A stretch of 64,000 nucleotides of DNA from Riptortus pedestris. Taxonomy: Eukaryota > Arthropoda > Insecta > Hemiptera > Alydidae. Of this stretch, positions 13,832 to 26,333 are shown one piece after another. The stretch covers positions 133,988,501-134,052,500 of the forward strand of contig CM032228.1 of assembly GCA_019009955.1 (NCBI GenBank), written 5' to 3'. Every line of letters begins with the position of its first letter. Position 1 is the first letter of the stretch. Position numbers and translations under genes: made by a program. Below the pieces are notes generated by a model. That model was not told the origin of the DNA and did no database searches. It saw only the letters and a list, made by a program, of their open reading frames with translations.

Positions 13832-13840
13832 CAACCTATA
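13575..13840. repeat. (TA)n/(CA)n microsatellite block
   Basis: TA then CA (13575-13625), a short unique spacer, then long TA with interspersed ATC units (about 13651-13835). The block lies between the Helitron 3' end and the R1-like LINE. A 99-codon frame of Ile-Tyr repeats across it is only the microsatellite. Confidence 0.9.
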
Positions 13841-13941
13841 TCACATTGTTTTCATTGCACTGTGATATGAATCATATGTTATTATCTTCATACCTTTGCT
13901 TTTATTTGTCCTATCAATGTATAATTTTCATACATTTATAA

Positions 13942-16900
13942 ATGGGAATGAATGATCAAGTAAATTTTAAAATTAAATTCTTGCAATTGAACATGAAACA
14001 TTGTAAAAAAGCAAAGGAATTGCTAGCACATGAAATTGGAAATAAAAAAGTAGATATAGTATTATTGCAGGAACCTTATATTGGATCAAAAATTTCCCAT
14101 AACTACCAATATAAAATATTTCAGGGAAATGAAAGTTTCTCTCGCACTCAAATTATCTTGGCAAATAAAAATATTGATGCAGTATTAATTTCGAATTTAA
14201 GTAATAAAGATATTACTGTAATAGAAATAAAGGTAGCTTCTTCGTCATTTATAATCATAAGCGCATACTTCGACATCCAGTCAGATATAAACACTGATCT
14301 CATTCATTTGACCAAAATTACCCACACTTTTAAAGATCATAAAATAATAATGGGAATTGATTCAAATGCTCGATCAAAATTATGGTATGATATACAAACA
14401 AACCAACGTGGTCGAAAACTAGAAGAATTTATAATATCAAATAATCTGCTTATAATTAATCAAAATCAGGGTCTTCCAACTTTTGATGGACCACGAGGGT
14501 GTAGCAATATTGATTTGACATTATCTTCTTTTAATTTAATAAGTTATTTAACCAATTGGAAAATCAAAACTAAAGAAAATTTCTCTGATCATTTAACACT
14601 ATCGTTTGATTTATTAATGACTGAGCAAAAGCAAAACATTTTAAATCGTTACGATTTAACTTACAAAATACAGAATGAAGATTGGGAACATTTTGATTCA
14701 ACACTGAGAGAACTAGTATCCAAAGAGTTTAATATCACTGGTGACTTGGACTACGCTCTTACTGAGTACCTAAGAACTAATAATTTGAACAGTACTATAG
14801 AAAAATTTTCTACAACTTTGACGAAAGCATGTAACAAATCTTTTAAAATTTGTAATAAATTCGAAATTCATAACAATAAGAAAACATATAGTCCCAAACC
14901 GTGGTGGGATGATACCCTAAACAATTTAAGGAAACAAGCTAATAAACTTCGTAGACTTTATCAATCCACTAAAAATGATGAAACTTTACGAATAACAAGA
15001 AAAGAGATGTATTTAAAACATAGACAGCTCTATAAACAAACCATACGTAAAAACAAATTAAATTCTTGGAAGCATTATTGTAGCAATATAGATCCCAGCC
15101 AAATATGGGGATGGACTTATAAATTTCCTGCAGGAAAACTAAAAAAAGAATTTTCATTAACTACGTTAATGAAAGATGATGGATCATACACATCCTCGAT
15201 TACCGAAACTTATGAATATCTATTGAATACACTGATAAAAAGTGACGACCAAAGTACAGACAATGACCAACATAAACAATTTAGATTAGATGCACTCGTA
15301 GAACCAGAAACTCAGAATGACTTGCCTCTAACTGACACAGAAATCACTGACATTATAAACAACCTAAAAAGAAATGTCACCTGGAATTGACGGGATTACG
15401 GGTGACATTTATAAGCAAGTATTTAATATATTTCCAGAATTTATTAAATATATGTACAAAAGCTGTTTTAAAAAATGCACTTTTCCTGATAGATGGAAAT
15501 GGTCCAAGTTAATATTTATTAATAAACCAGGAAAACGTGATTGTACTGCCTCCTCTGTACGTCCCATATCACTAATCCCTACAGCTGGAAAGGTACTGGA
15601 AAAGATACTTTATAGAAGATTATCACACTTTTTGTACTCTCATTCGTTAATGCAACCAAATCAATTTGGATTTACGCCCCAAACATCTACCACAGATGCC
15701 CTTCAGAAAACGTACACATTTATTGAAGAAGCATTGAACGTCGGTAATCATACTGTTCTAATATCATTAGATATAAAAGGAGCATTTGATAACGCTTGGT
15801 GGCCCTCAATCTTACTGACCTTACGTAGACTAAATTGCCCTCTTAATTTATATAAACTAGTTCGACATTTTTTTCAGAACAGGAAGACTTACATTACAAC
15901 ACCGACAATTACTTCTCACAAAGTACAATCATTAGGTACTCCGCAAGGCTCAAGTCTTTCCCCATTATTGTGGAATTTAATTATGAATAACCTACTACGG
16001 AACGAATTACCTCGTAACACAGAAATCATAGCTTTTGCAGATGACATTATTATTCTGATAAAATCCAAATTGTTTACAGAAATTCAAGTATTAATTAATA
16101 TAATTACCCGCATTACTGACTTGTGGGCAAAAGAGCACAAACTCCAATTTAATACTAACAAATGTAATTACATTATTTTTTCTAAAAAAAAGATCAATTC
16201 CTCTTCTTACCACACGCATTCAAGGCCAACAAATAAATAGGGTAACTACATTAAAATATCTGGGAGTAATTTTTGATGAAAAATTAAAATGGAACACACA
16301 TATTGACCAACTGCAAAACAAACTGCTTAGACTTATACATAACCTCTCCTTAGTTTCAAAATTGAAATGGGGACTCCCATCTCAAGCATTCCATATAATG
16401 TATAAAGGAGCTATTTTACCCGCTTTGACTTACGGACTAAACATCTGGCATCATGGACTAAACAGACAATACAATTTGAAAAAACTACAGAGAGTACAAA
16501 GATTGATGGCCCTAAAAATAATAAAAGGTTTTAAAACAGTATCTTATGACGCAGCATGTGTGCTAGGTAAATTAATACCAATAGATCTCATTGCAAAGCA
16601 GTACGTAACTCAATTCTCTCTTTTGAAAACCTCAACAGCCAACTCGAACTATCTCCCTGAAGAAATAGAAAGAGATATCCATTATAAGGACTCGCTCCAC
16701 CCGTCGTTATATCCAAGTATTTGTTTAAACCCATGCAATAATGCCGATATAAGCATTTATACTGATGGCAGTAAGGATGAAACCCAAGTCGGTTGTGCTT
16801 TTGTGGTTTTTAAAAGAGATGAACTAATAGAAATACAAAAATTCAGACTTGGAAAACTGTGTACCAATAATCAGGCAGAAAAAATTGCAATCTTAAAAAG

Positions 16901-17612
16901 TTTACTGTACATAGACGACAAACAACCTTCAGCACTCATCAACATTTACACTGATAGCCACAATTCTTTACAATCACTACAAAATTATACAATTCATGAC
17001 CCTTTGACAGAAAAAATCAGACAGTTACTTACAAAACTTAAACAAAATAATATACACTTACACTTTTGCTGGATCAAAGGGCATTCGGGAATTTTAGGAA
17101 ACGATCTCGCTGATTTATCTGAAAAATCAGCGTCAAAAGATACCAAAATTCCAGAATGCTACAACAAAATAACAAAATCACACTTAAAAACACAATTACT
17201 TACTGACACAATTAACACATGGCAACAGAAATGGAATACGACTATGAAAGGACAACATTTAATTCCAGACATTAAAGAGAACTTAGGACAAAAATTAATA
17301 TCAACAGACTTTTACTTGACACAATTATTAACTGGACACGGAACAACAAATTCTTACTTTAATCGTTTTGGCCTAACAGATCAACCAAACTGTTACTGCG
17401 ACTTAACTACTGAACAGACATACTGACACTTGCTCTATGACTGCAGACTACTAACGGACCAAAGAGAAGACTTTAAATCCCAATTAAAATGCCGACAAGA
17501 AAATTGGCCTGTTGAGGAAAAACTATTATTTTATAAACATAATAAACCATTAAAAAAGTATGCTGAAGAAATGTATGACTTCTTAAACTATTTGAAACTG
17601 AAATACAGTTAA
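13942..17612 (+). pseudogene. R1-like non-LTR retrotransposon ORF2 (EN-RT-RNase H), disrupted
   Basis: This encodes a nicking endonuclease and reverse transcriptase for target-primed retrotransposition. Domains in order: an APE-type endonuclease at the N terminus (KFLQLNMKHCKKA, VLLQEPY, GIDSNARSKLW, SNIDLTLSS, SDHLTLSF); RT (SSVRPISLIPTAGKVLEKIL, LISLDIKGAFDNAWW, GTPQGSSLSPLLWN, IIAFADDIIIL); RNase H (IYTDGSKDE, NNQAE, IYTDSHNSL, HSGILGNDLAD, i.e. D-E-D-D all present); and a C-terminal CYC..HLLYDC zinc-binding motif. The full frame would be about 1220 residues. It is broken by a frameshift near 15366-15378, a second at the A8 run 16184-16191 and an in-frame TGA at 17424-17426. The start is the ATG right after a TAA at 13939. 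No ORF1 is seen upstream, so the copy is 5'-truncated or lost ORF1. The clade (R1/LOA group) is judged from motif style. Confidence 0.88.
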
Positions 17613-17828
17613 ATTAATTATTCAGCATTGAATCCAAATTTTGTTTTAGTTTTTCTTTTCTTTTCTTTGATGTATATAATTTTATTGTATAAATATTTTA
17701 TGTTATTATAGTTTAAAAAAAAAAAAAAAATGTTATGTATCAAGCACACGTTATGTACTAATTACTGTACGGGACGTGTGGATAATAAACTCCCTTCCTG
17801 TAGGGTTACTTCAGGAAGGAAATAAATA

Positions 17829-17830
<2 letters not shown>
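17613..17830 (+). mobile_element. R1-like LINE 3' UTR and tail
   Basis: AT-rich 3' UTR with an internal A16 run at about 17715. A short stem-loop follows (CCTTCCTG 17793-17800 pairing with CAGGAAGG 17812-17819), then the AAATAAATAAAA tail. Stem-loops just before the tail are recognised by the RT in several LINE families; that role is inferred here. The tail runs straight into a TA array, so no target duplication can be identified. Confidence 0.7.

Positions 17831-17886
<56 letters not shown>
17831..17886. repeat. (TA)n microsatellite
   Basis: A TA array at the 3' end of the R1-like LINE, mirrored by the TA block on its 5' side. This suggests insertion into a TA array or growth from its tail. 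Confidence 0.9.
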
Positions 17887-17888
<2 letters not shown>

Positions 17889-17924
17889 ATATGAAACCCG
17901 TCATGACTTGTCATAGATTAATTT

Positions 17925-18005
17925 GCTAGACATTTGTAAAGGGTCGCACCATGAGTACAATCTCAATAACACACCAACTTTATGGGAAATCTGCTAAATC
18001 GAAAC
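17925..18005 (+). repeat. Family A 3' end fragment
   Basis: Contains CACCATGAGTACAATCTCAATA followed by TATGGGAAATCTGCTAAATC, i.e. only the terminal 80 bases of a family A copy. Confidence 0.6.
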
Positions 18006-18049
18006 ACTTTTGTTGGTCTCAAGAATAAAACAAAGGAAAACAACGTCCG

Positions 18050-18517
18050 TAAAGCGGCGGCTGGATTTCAAAGGAGATTTCTCACATTGGCCACATATTT
18101 GCATTTATCTCAAAAAGTAAAAGTCTATGAGAGCAATATTTATTATTTAGGCTTCAAGTAAAGTGCTTCATAATATAACAGCTTATTGTTAATATGACGA
18201 GGTTGGGAGTGAGAGTTTACTGACGGCTGAAAATTAAAAAAATGCAGATATCTCGGTTAATAATCAAGTAGATGAAAAAAACATATATAACAACATTCAT
18301 AGAACATTAATTTTGCAGTTCGATTGGTCCTATTCACAATATTTAATCCGGCGTATAATAACGGCGATATTTAGAATTTTGGAAATTCCTCCCCTTTAAA
18401 CCCCTTCCTACTTGTCCGATTTCTGCCATTAATGAACTTGATCTTTCTTTTTACATAAAACGTCTAAATATCGAGTTTGGTACCGATACAAAAAACATTG
18501 CGACAGCTAGAGCGTTA
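18050..18517 (+). repeat. Family A copy, 5' portion (split by Helitron)
   Basis: From the end module remnant (GTAAAGCGGCGGCTGGATTTC) and TATTTGCATTTATCTCAAAA through ACAGCTTATTGTTAATATGA, the C-rich block and TACATAAAACGTCTAAATAT to ATTGCGACAGCTAGAGCGTT. It then enters the internal CA/TA array. The other half resumes at 19620 after an inserted Helitron. Confidence 0.75.
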
Positions 18518-19612
<1,095 letters not shown>

Positions 19613-19735
19613 TATTTATATTATTTTGAGGACCTCTTTTTCCGATGGGCAGTTAAGTAAAATTTTCGAAAATCGCGTCATGAGTACGACCTCAATAGCT
19701 GACTTCCCTTAAGGTAAATCTGCTAAAAATAGCTG
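19613..19735 (+). repeat. Family A copy, 3' portion (split by Helitron)
   Basis: Resumes with TTTTGAGGACCTCTTTTTCCG, AAAATCGCGTCATGAGTACG, CTCAATAGCTGACTTCCCTT and AAGGTAAATCTGCTAAAA. It completes the copy begun at 18050. Confidence 0.7.
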
Positions 19736-20093
19736 AAAAATATAAGGAAAGGAAATGTGGTGAAAATGAATGGTAAAGACGCGGCGTATGGCTTAGAGCG
19801 ATATAGAGGAGGGGGAGGAAGTCGATAGAGGGAGGGGGGAACCTCATGCCTTTTCATCGGTCCTATACCAATTAGAACGATCTGTATTATTCATGTATGG
19901 AGCCTGTTTTGATTGCCCTTCGCTCTCCCTCACCATGAATTCAATAGTTATCCCAAAAACAATTAGCACGAAAATGTCCCATTTACCACCTTGCTATTCT
20001 CTTGCGGCTTAATGGCCAGTATTCTAACTACATACTACTTTCTTTAAAACTTAGAAAATAATGCGCTAAAACGAAAAAAGATAGCTTTGAGGT
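19736..20093. other. Intronic DNA, nothing recognised
   Basis: A purine-rich segment with G-runs at about 19805-19845; no gene or clear repeat boundary. Confidence 0.4.
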
Positions 20094-20200
20094 ATTATAA
20101 AAAAGGTCAGTCACGCGAGGGCTGCGTAAGCTAAGCAGATTTCCCACGCGAAGGGTTGCAATAGATAAATCTACATAATGGTAACACTTAACTCCACTGT
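20094..20200 (+). repeat. Family A end module
   Basis: AAAAAAGGTCAGTCACGCGAG, GGCTGCGTAAGCTAAGC and AGATTTCCCACGCG are followed by a degraded ATAGATAAATC. Only the first end of family A is recognisable. Confidence 0.6.
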
Positions 20201-20619
20201 GAATATTATGTGAATAAATACAAACGATAATGTGAAATCTTTCAGTCACTTTTAATAACCCACCACCCCCCCCCCCCAACGGTCAATTAAGAAGTTAATA
20301 ATCTCTACAAAGGAAATGGACTGAATTGTAAACAAACAGGTCAGCCATCCTCACAGAGCTGAAAAGGTAAATAGAAATATTCTAGATCGGAAAGAAAAAC
20401 AATTAATGATATATATCTAAATTTAACATATTAATTTCATTGCAACTTCAAATTTAAGTTTTACACGAGATGGATAGTGATTCAATCGTTGAATAGTGAA
20501 ATTCCCATCATAAATATTCAATTAGAGAAAAAATATATAGTACGAAAAGTGTTTGACATAAAATGATTGACAAGATTGATTATTTACCATTTGTCGATCC
20601 GGCAAATACATTTGATAAC

Positions 20620-20775
20620 GATCGTAATTTGTCCTGGAGTAAGAAGAAGGGGGGGGGAGGCTTAGAGGAGGAAGTTGAATAGAAAATTCGAAATACCTCT
20701 GTTATTTTATGTATTTCGAATTTTCACTTCTACATACTCCCCTAACCCGCCCCCTTCCTTCCCATCCAGGTCCAA
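20620..20775. repeat. Head-to-head family A G-rich blocks
   Basis: Left arm GTCCTGGAGTAAGAAG, G-run, AAAATTCGAAATAC; right arm GTATTTCGAATTTTC, C-run, CCATCCAGGTCC. They form an imperfect inverted repeat of about 65-bp arms with a short spacer, apparently two family A fragments in opposite orientation. Confidence 0.6.
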
Positions 20776-20954
20776 TTTCGATTATTATCAAATTTTATCT
20801 TTTGCTTTATATGAATCTTTTAAATTTTGAGCATGATAGCAATCAAATAAATGTTGAGGTCTCTAGAAAATGTAATCTCTACTGATGAAGCCACATAGAA
20901 CATTTGGGAATGCATCTATCAGATTCGTTGAACAAACATGGTTGATAATTAGCT

Positions 20955-21420
20955 AGGGCTAAGAGATTTCATGAAATATCAGCTCATTGGTAATATAAGA
21001 CAAGTAGCAGTGAAGGTTTACTAAAGGCTGAATACTGAAAAAAAAAAATTCAAATTTCTTCGTAGATCTTCTTTGTTTCTTTACAAATTTTCGGCCCAAC
21101 TTATAATAACGGAGATAGTTTGAATTTTTGGTTTCCCCCTGCTGTAATCCACCCTCCTGGATTTCAGCCGGAATGAAGTTGATCTTTAGTTTGGCATGAA
21201 GCGCTTAAATATTTGGTTTTCATTAAAACATCTTTTTTTAAAATAAATTCGAGTTTGGTAATGATAAAAAAAATTGCAAGCCTCTATAGTGGTAACAGAT
21301 AAGTATATATAATTTTAAACAGATCTCATTTTCGGTACGATCGATGAGCATTTGAATTTTCTTTTAAAAATCCCATCATGAATACAATCTTAATAGCTGA
21401 TTAGCCTTAAGAGGGATGAG
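20955..21420 (+). repeat. Family A, old diverged copy
   Basis: Contains ATCAGCTCATTGGTAATATA, GGTTTACTAAAGGCTGAATA, ACTTATAATAACGGAGATAG, GATTTCAGCCGGAATGAAG, TTCGAGTTTGGTAATGATAA and CTTAATAGCTGATTAGCCTTA, in family A order with many changes. Confidence 0.6.
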
Positions 21421-24400
21421 AAACACTCACTTTCTTGATTTTGGCTCAGACATCCTAAAAGTCGAAAATCAACTATAGTACCCTACTCTTCTAAAGACTG
21501 GGCATCCATGGAGTAAGAAACAAGGATTCAGGAACATTCGCGCTGTGTTCCTGCCATATCGATCACACATCCTTTCATAATCAAAAGTTGGGATTATTAA
21601 ATATATTAATCCACACAGTAAAACATATCTGAATGTGCAATCCAACAGTTTGAAGAAGGTTTTCAGTAGTGTGTTAGTGCTAACTCCCCCAACATAGAAG
21701 CACCCATTTTAAAAATTATAATAAATTCTTAAATATTAAATAATGTGCGGTGTTGTATACCGATATGAAAATCCCATTTTTATAATCTCGAATCTGTTTA
21801 CTCCATTTTGCCAGACTCTAAATTATATAAGTCCAACGCCTCAAACATCAAAAGAAAACAAATAATGTCAGTTTTAATTTATGTCTCTCTGATTTCACAT
21901 GAAATACACTATGTAGGGACATCCTAACAGTTATAATATCCATTCATATGAACTAGGTATATATGTTTATAACTCACTTTTTGACACTTATTACTCATAT
22001 TTGGGAAGGTTTGAAAAAGTTAGCTAACAAATGCTCAGGAAGTATCTGAGAATCGAATGGTGTAATGTTCGCAGTCGGGCTGTAGAATCAAGAGATTTTC
22101 TAGAGAAAACCATGATTGATGAAATATTGGCTGGAAGGGCTCGCTACCCTCTATCCCCTCCCCATGTCCTAGAATAAACCTTTCCTTTCTTTTTGTCAAT
22201 TGCAAAACATTTTTTTACCGATGCCTACTTATTTCGTCTTGTGAGTGTAGTAAATTTCAGTGTATCGTGTTCCTAAGTGGAACGATTTTGAAGTCAATTT
22301 TTTTGATAAGTATTTTGTTATTATTAAATTTTACGTTTATAATGATACAGATAGGTATTTACATATGTATAATACTTTCATTTAGCCACGGTATTTAACA
22401 ATTAGTTGAACGATAAATTCAATTTATATGACGAGTTTCAATTGCTCATTCACTACTTGTCTTCGGAGGTAAATAAAATACATTTTATTTTGTATGCAGT
22501 ATATAAATATTTTTGAGCTATAATTATTTATTAATTTTTTCATGACAATTAAAATGCAGACAAGAAGAGATTTGGGGCATTTGATTTAGAATTCAAATTC
22601 AATCAGAGAATTTACGACCAAATTCTTATTAATTTTGTCGGAAAACGAGCACAACTGGGCAGACAGAGACAACTGGGCGTATTACACCGTAATTATTTAG
22701 TTACATTGAGAAAAGTCTACTTCTCAATGGAACGTTTCGAAGTATAAAATGCATCAGAGTTAGTTGAAGTAAAGTTTCAACCTAAGGAGGAAGCCTTAGC
22801 TGCAGAAGAGGAAAAAGAAGAAAATAATCAAGAGGGATGCAGGTAGATATTCAACGTCACAAGCAGCTAGAGTGCTTTCTAGCAGACTTCGAATTAACGG
22901 CGATCCATCAGGAGCACGGTGCGTAAAGCCTTTCAGTAGTACATGTCCAAAATACTCAACAGGTCTATACCATAAAATAAATATGTTTTAACTAAAAAAA
23001 AATAGTAATACTATAGAAATATCCCTTTCTTGTAAAAAAAAAAAAAAAAAAAAAAAATACGAAAAAACAAGAAATGCCAGAGAGCATCTGGGTAGGTCCC
23101 CCCTCTCTCTTTCTCTCTCTAACCACTCCCCCCCCCAAAAAAAACTTGCCAAATCTAATACAGCCTATATAAAACACCTTTTTCATCCCACAAAAGACAT
23201 CATACAAAGTTAGAACGAGATCCGCCTACTAAAAGTATTTTTTCCACCTTGATGGGGGAATCGGGACCACTAAGTGTTTTAAATCTAGACTCTATAGCCT
23301 TTTCCTCGGTTCTTGGTTGGTATGTTTACATTTTCAAACGCATTTTTTAAAAATATTTTTGTATTTGATATACCAAAACTAGAAAAGCATAATAATCATG
23401 TCATAATAATGTTTACGAAAACAACAATAATTGCTGACCTGATTCCTATTGATAATGCAAATCACAATTTTATGGTTCTTATAGCTTTCCTGGACCCCTT
23501 TTCGGGAATTGTGAGGAGGTGGTATATAGGCCACAAAATGTGAGGGCATTTTTTAATAACGTTTGCGTGGAAAAAACGAGTTTTAGTAGACTTTTTTCAT
23601 TAAAGTCTACTTGTTCAAGAAATCCTTCTTGAACAAAAGGGCTGGCTGCAATTGAAAATTCCAATTTCCAATGAAAAGTTAAAAAAAACTATCTCCACTC
23701 TTGTAAGTATTCCGTATATAAAAGTAGAGTGCATGTGAAAATATAGCGTCATGTTGCCAAAATTCATTCATTTGATATATATATAATTCTGAATTCTATA
23801 GACCATTTGACGGCCGGAAGTTTGAAGCCAAAATTTACAAATTTAAATAACGTTCTTGGACTTCCCCGTACAAAAACTTAATTTGAAAGTAATTGGAGCC
23901 ATTTATTCTCTGCATTATTTCGATATATAAAACATATGATTTGACATAAAACACTGAACTCCTAATATTGGTAAATTATAACTTATCTCGTAGTATAAAT
24001 TATTCTTAGGTTTTGTTCATGGAGCACTAATAAATTCTACAGGGTGGCATTAAGTCGGAAAACGAAATTTCCAAATTAATAAATCAGCAATATTTTAGAA
24101 GAGATATAAACCTATTTTAGACGCAACTTTTTCTGTACTTTTTTCTCGGTAAAGTCAGTAACAACGAATATATATTTTCAAAGTAAACTTATAGATGTCT
24201 GCACTCAGGTGGAAAATCAGTCGTTCATGTAGTCTATGTTGTGCTTCGGAACTCACAAATATAAAATCTCATCGGTGTCCGTTGGGCCTTCAACAGAACT
24301 GACAAAAAAGAATTTCAATTCTGATACCATTTTTCTGAGACTTACTTAGTCGTTAAACGTGAAAAAAAAAATCCTCCCTTGAAATTTAAACTGAATATCA

Positions 24401-25040
24401 GACAAACTGAATGTAATTAATTATTTATCATTTCTTGTACTAACTAGGATCAAACACGTTATAAAGTTCTCCCGGCAAGAGAAGCTTCGGAGGTGTCGAA
24501 TGCAACTCTACAGTATATTCGCCGTTTTAGAATCGCTTTCTTCAGGTGGTCGATGTCGACTAGGGGCAGCTTCACTTAGTTATGTTTCTATGTTAGAGAA
24601 TGTGACTGATAGTTTGGGACTTTACTCAGCAAGACTGATGGTTTGTGAACACTAAATGCTATGCTCTTGTTAACGTTACTTCAATGTGGAGTACCTTTTA
24701 TTGGATGTCCTCAATTCGTCCTACATCGTATGTATAGCTATGATAAATGAGCTGTTATGCCAACAATCATAATAAATATTTTATGTATTTATTTATTTTA
24801 TTTATTCCTTACAATGATTTTCCTTATAGCAAGGATTTGGCCTTATATAATGAGGTTAGTTTTTCTATGTTAGTAGCTTATATATAAACATATTTTTACA
24901 AACTAGAATTGATTATAACTGACCAGAATTTACTAATAAATAGGTATGACAGTACTAAATAAACAAAAAAAAACAATTAATAACAATCATAGTAAATAAA
25001 TCATAATGGCCATGGTTTTATAGTAAGCCAAGCAGATATG
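21421..25040. other. Intronic DNA without a recognised gene
   Basis: Includes a short coding-like stretch at about 22750-22845 (a Glu-rich frame, KEEALAAEEEKEENNQE), an A21-type run at 23036-23057, and a 76-codon frame at 23313-23543 that I do not recognise. An ACAGGGTGGCATTAAG stretch at 24040 resembles a mariner-type end but lacks a partner. Confidence 0.35.
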
Positions 25041-25206
25041 TGCATCTGAGGAAGAACTTGGCTCTAAGCACCTTCAAACCTCGTGCAACACTTACTCATT
25101 ATTTAAGAATTGAAATAGATAATATACTATTTCTATATTCTTCAAATTTTATGCCAAGGGTCTCCAATAAAAAACATTTTTTTCCGGTACAAACTTTATT
25201 GAAACT

Positions 25207-25248
25207 GCCCAACATGTTTCGTAGATTATTTGCCACCTCTTCAGGTGC
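25207..25248 (-). ncRNA. Hammerhead-ribozyme-like motif (left arm)
   Basis: Minus strand: GCAC, CTGAAGA, GGTGGCAAATAATCTAC, GAAAC, ATGTT, GGGC. Stem II (GTGG/CTAC) and the core are kept; stem I has one mismatch. It is the mirror of the motif at 25987-26028. Confidence 0.45.
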
Positions 25249-25986
25249 TATCCCTTTTAAAAGAAAAATATTATCAATAACATTAATTTAACACATCCCT
25301 TAATAATTAATTTGCTATATATTGTATTAGTAGGTGCCTACATCTATGATATATTTATTAAATACAATTATAAATTGCTACTTACATTTCTGAAGTCCTC
25401 GTTTACCAGTAGCAGCTGAATTCAAGTTTAAAGCAACACGTAAAAATTATAGACAATAATGAAAATATAACTGCTTTGACGGATCATGCTATCTCCAGGA
25501 AACAAACCTTCAATTTTGAAAAAGTTCAAATAATTGATAAATAAAGAAATAATACTAAACGGAAAATAAAAGAGAACATTCACATAATAAAAAAAAAGAA
25601 AAAGGGCAGTAAACAAAAAAAAAAAAACAGAAATCAAATACCTCTATCATATATTCTATAACATTTTATCTTAAATTAATCGACTTTAAATTATGACGCG
25701 AAATAATCGAGTTCAAATTTGACTGGTAAATAATCGATTCAGCTGACTTAAGCTACCTCGGGAACCTCTCAGTATCATATGCCTGCTCTGTGAGGACAGT
25801 CTCAACGTAATGTAAAAGGTAAACGAGCACTTCAGAAATGTAAGTGGCAATTTATAATTATATTCAATAAATATATCATAGATGTAGGCACTTACTAATA
25901 CAATATATAGTAAAAGAATTAATAAGGGATGTGTTAAATTAATGTTATTAATAATTTTGTATATATTTTTCTTTTAAAAGGGTGTA

Positions 25987-26028
25987 GCCCCTGAAGAGAT
26001 GGCAAAAAAGCCTGGAAACATGTTGGGC
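25987..26028 (+). ncRNA. Hammerhead-ribozyme-like motif (right arm)
   Basis: GCCC, CTGAAGA, a GGC/GCC stem with an A-loop, GAAAC, AT, GT, T, GGGC. This fits the minimal type I layout: stem I GCCC/GGGC pairs perfectly, the core CUGANGA and GAAA are present, a two-base-pair stem III (AC/GU) follows, and the cleavage site would be GUU. Stem II is weakened next to GAAA. It is probably a decayed Penelope-type ribozyme. Confidence 0.45.
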
Positions 26029-26201
26029 AGTTTCAATAAAGTTTGCACCGGAAAAAAATGTTTTTTATTGGAGACCCTTGTCATAAAATATGAAGAATAT
26101 ATAAATAACATTGGGTCCAGAATAAGAAGAATACTAATTCTATTTCTTACTGCTTTATAGTTTAGAGTAGTAATTTAATGAATGAGAAGAGTGTTAGTTA
26201 C

Positions 26202-26333
26202 CTGTAGGGGAGGCTTGGTTCGCAGCATGGTCGGGGCCGAGTATAGCAGAGACGCTGAACTTGAGGGGTGGCTTGATGCTGTCCTCCCTCCCTGGGGTAG
26301 ACGACGGACCAGCCTCCCATCGTCTCTCTCTTT
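26202..26333 (-). CDS. Dbx: Dbx-like homeobox gene, exon 2 with eh1-type motif
   Basis: This is a 132-nt exon with strong borders: acceptor TTATTTGCAG| at 26334 and donor CCCCTACAG|GTAACT at 26201. It enters and leaves in phase 1. Read in the phase set by exon 1, it gives ERERRWEAGPSSTP, then DSIKPPLKFSVSAILG, then PDHAANQASPT, with no stop. KFSVSAIL is an Engrailed-homology-1 type motif, which recruits Groucho/TLE corepressors in many homeodomain proteins. It is closest in my memory to the KFGVNAIL of DBX1 and less close to the KFGIDRIL of HLX. The other two frames are also open but give low-complexity Arg/Ser/Pro text. The GC content is much higher than in the flanking AT-rich DNA. The homeodomain itself is not encoded here or elsewhere in the window. 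The exon is well supported; the Dbx assignment is inference. Confidence 0.72.

Larger units (their letters stand above)
25132..26103. repeat. Large inverted repeat, Penelope-LTR-like
   Basis: Two arms, 25132-25407 and 25819-26103, are highly similar in opposite orientation around an unrelated spacer of about 410 bp. Shared blocks include GGTCTCCAATAAAAAACATT, GAAACTGCCCAACATGTTTC, TTTTAAAAGAAAAATAT, TTAATTTAACACATCCCTTA and CTACATCTATGATATATTTA. Each arm carries a hammerhead-ribozyme-like core. Penelope-like elements are known to carry hammerheads in their terminal repeats, so this may be a pair of such repeats in tail-to-tail orientation; no RT remains between the arms. A DNA foldback element is the alternative. 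Confidence 0.75.

Noticed and set aside
13642..13941. 99-codon frame of alternating Ile and Tyr
   Set aside because: It is a translation of a TA microsatellite.
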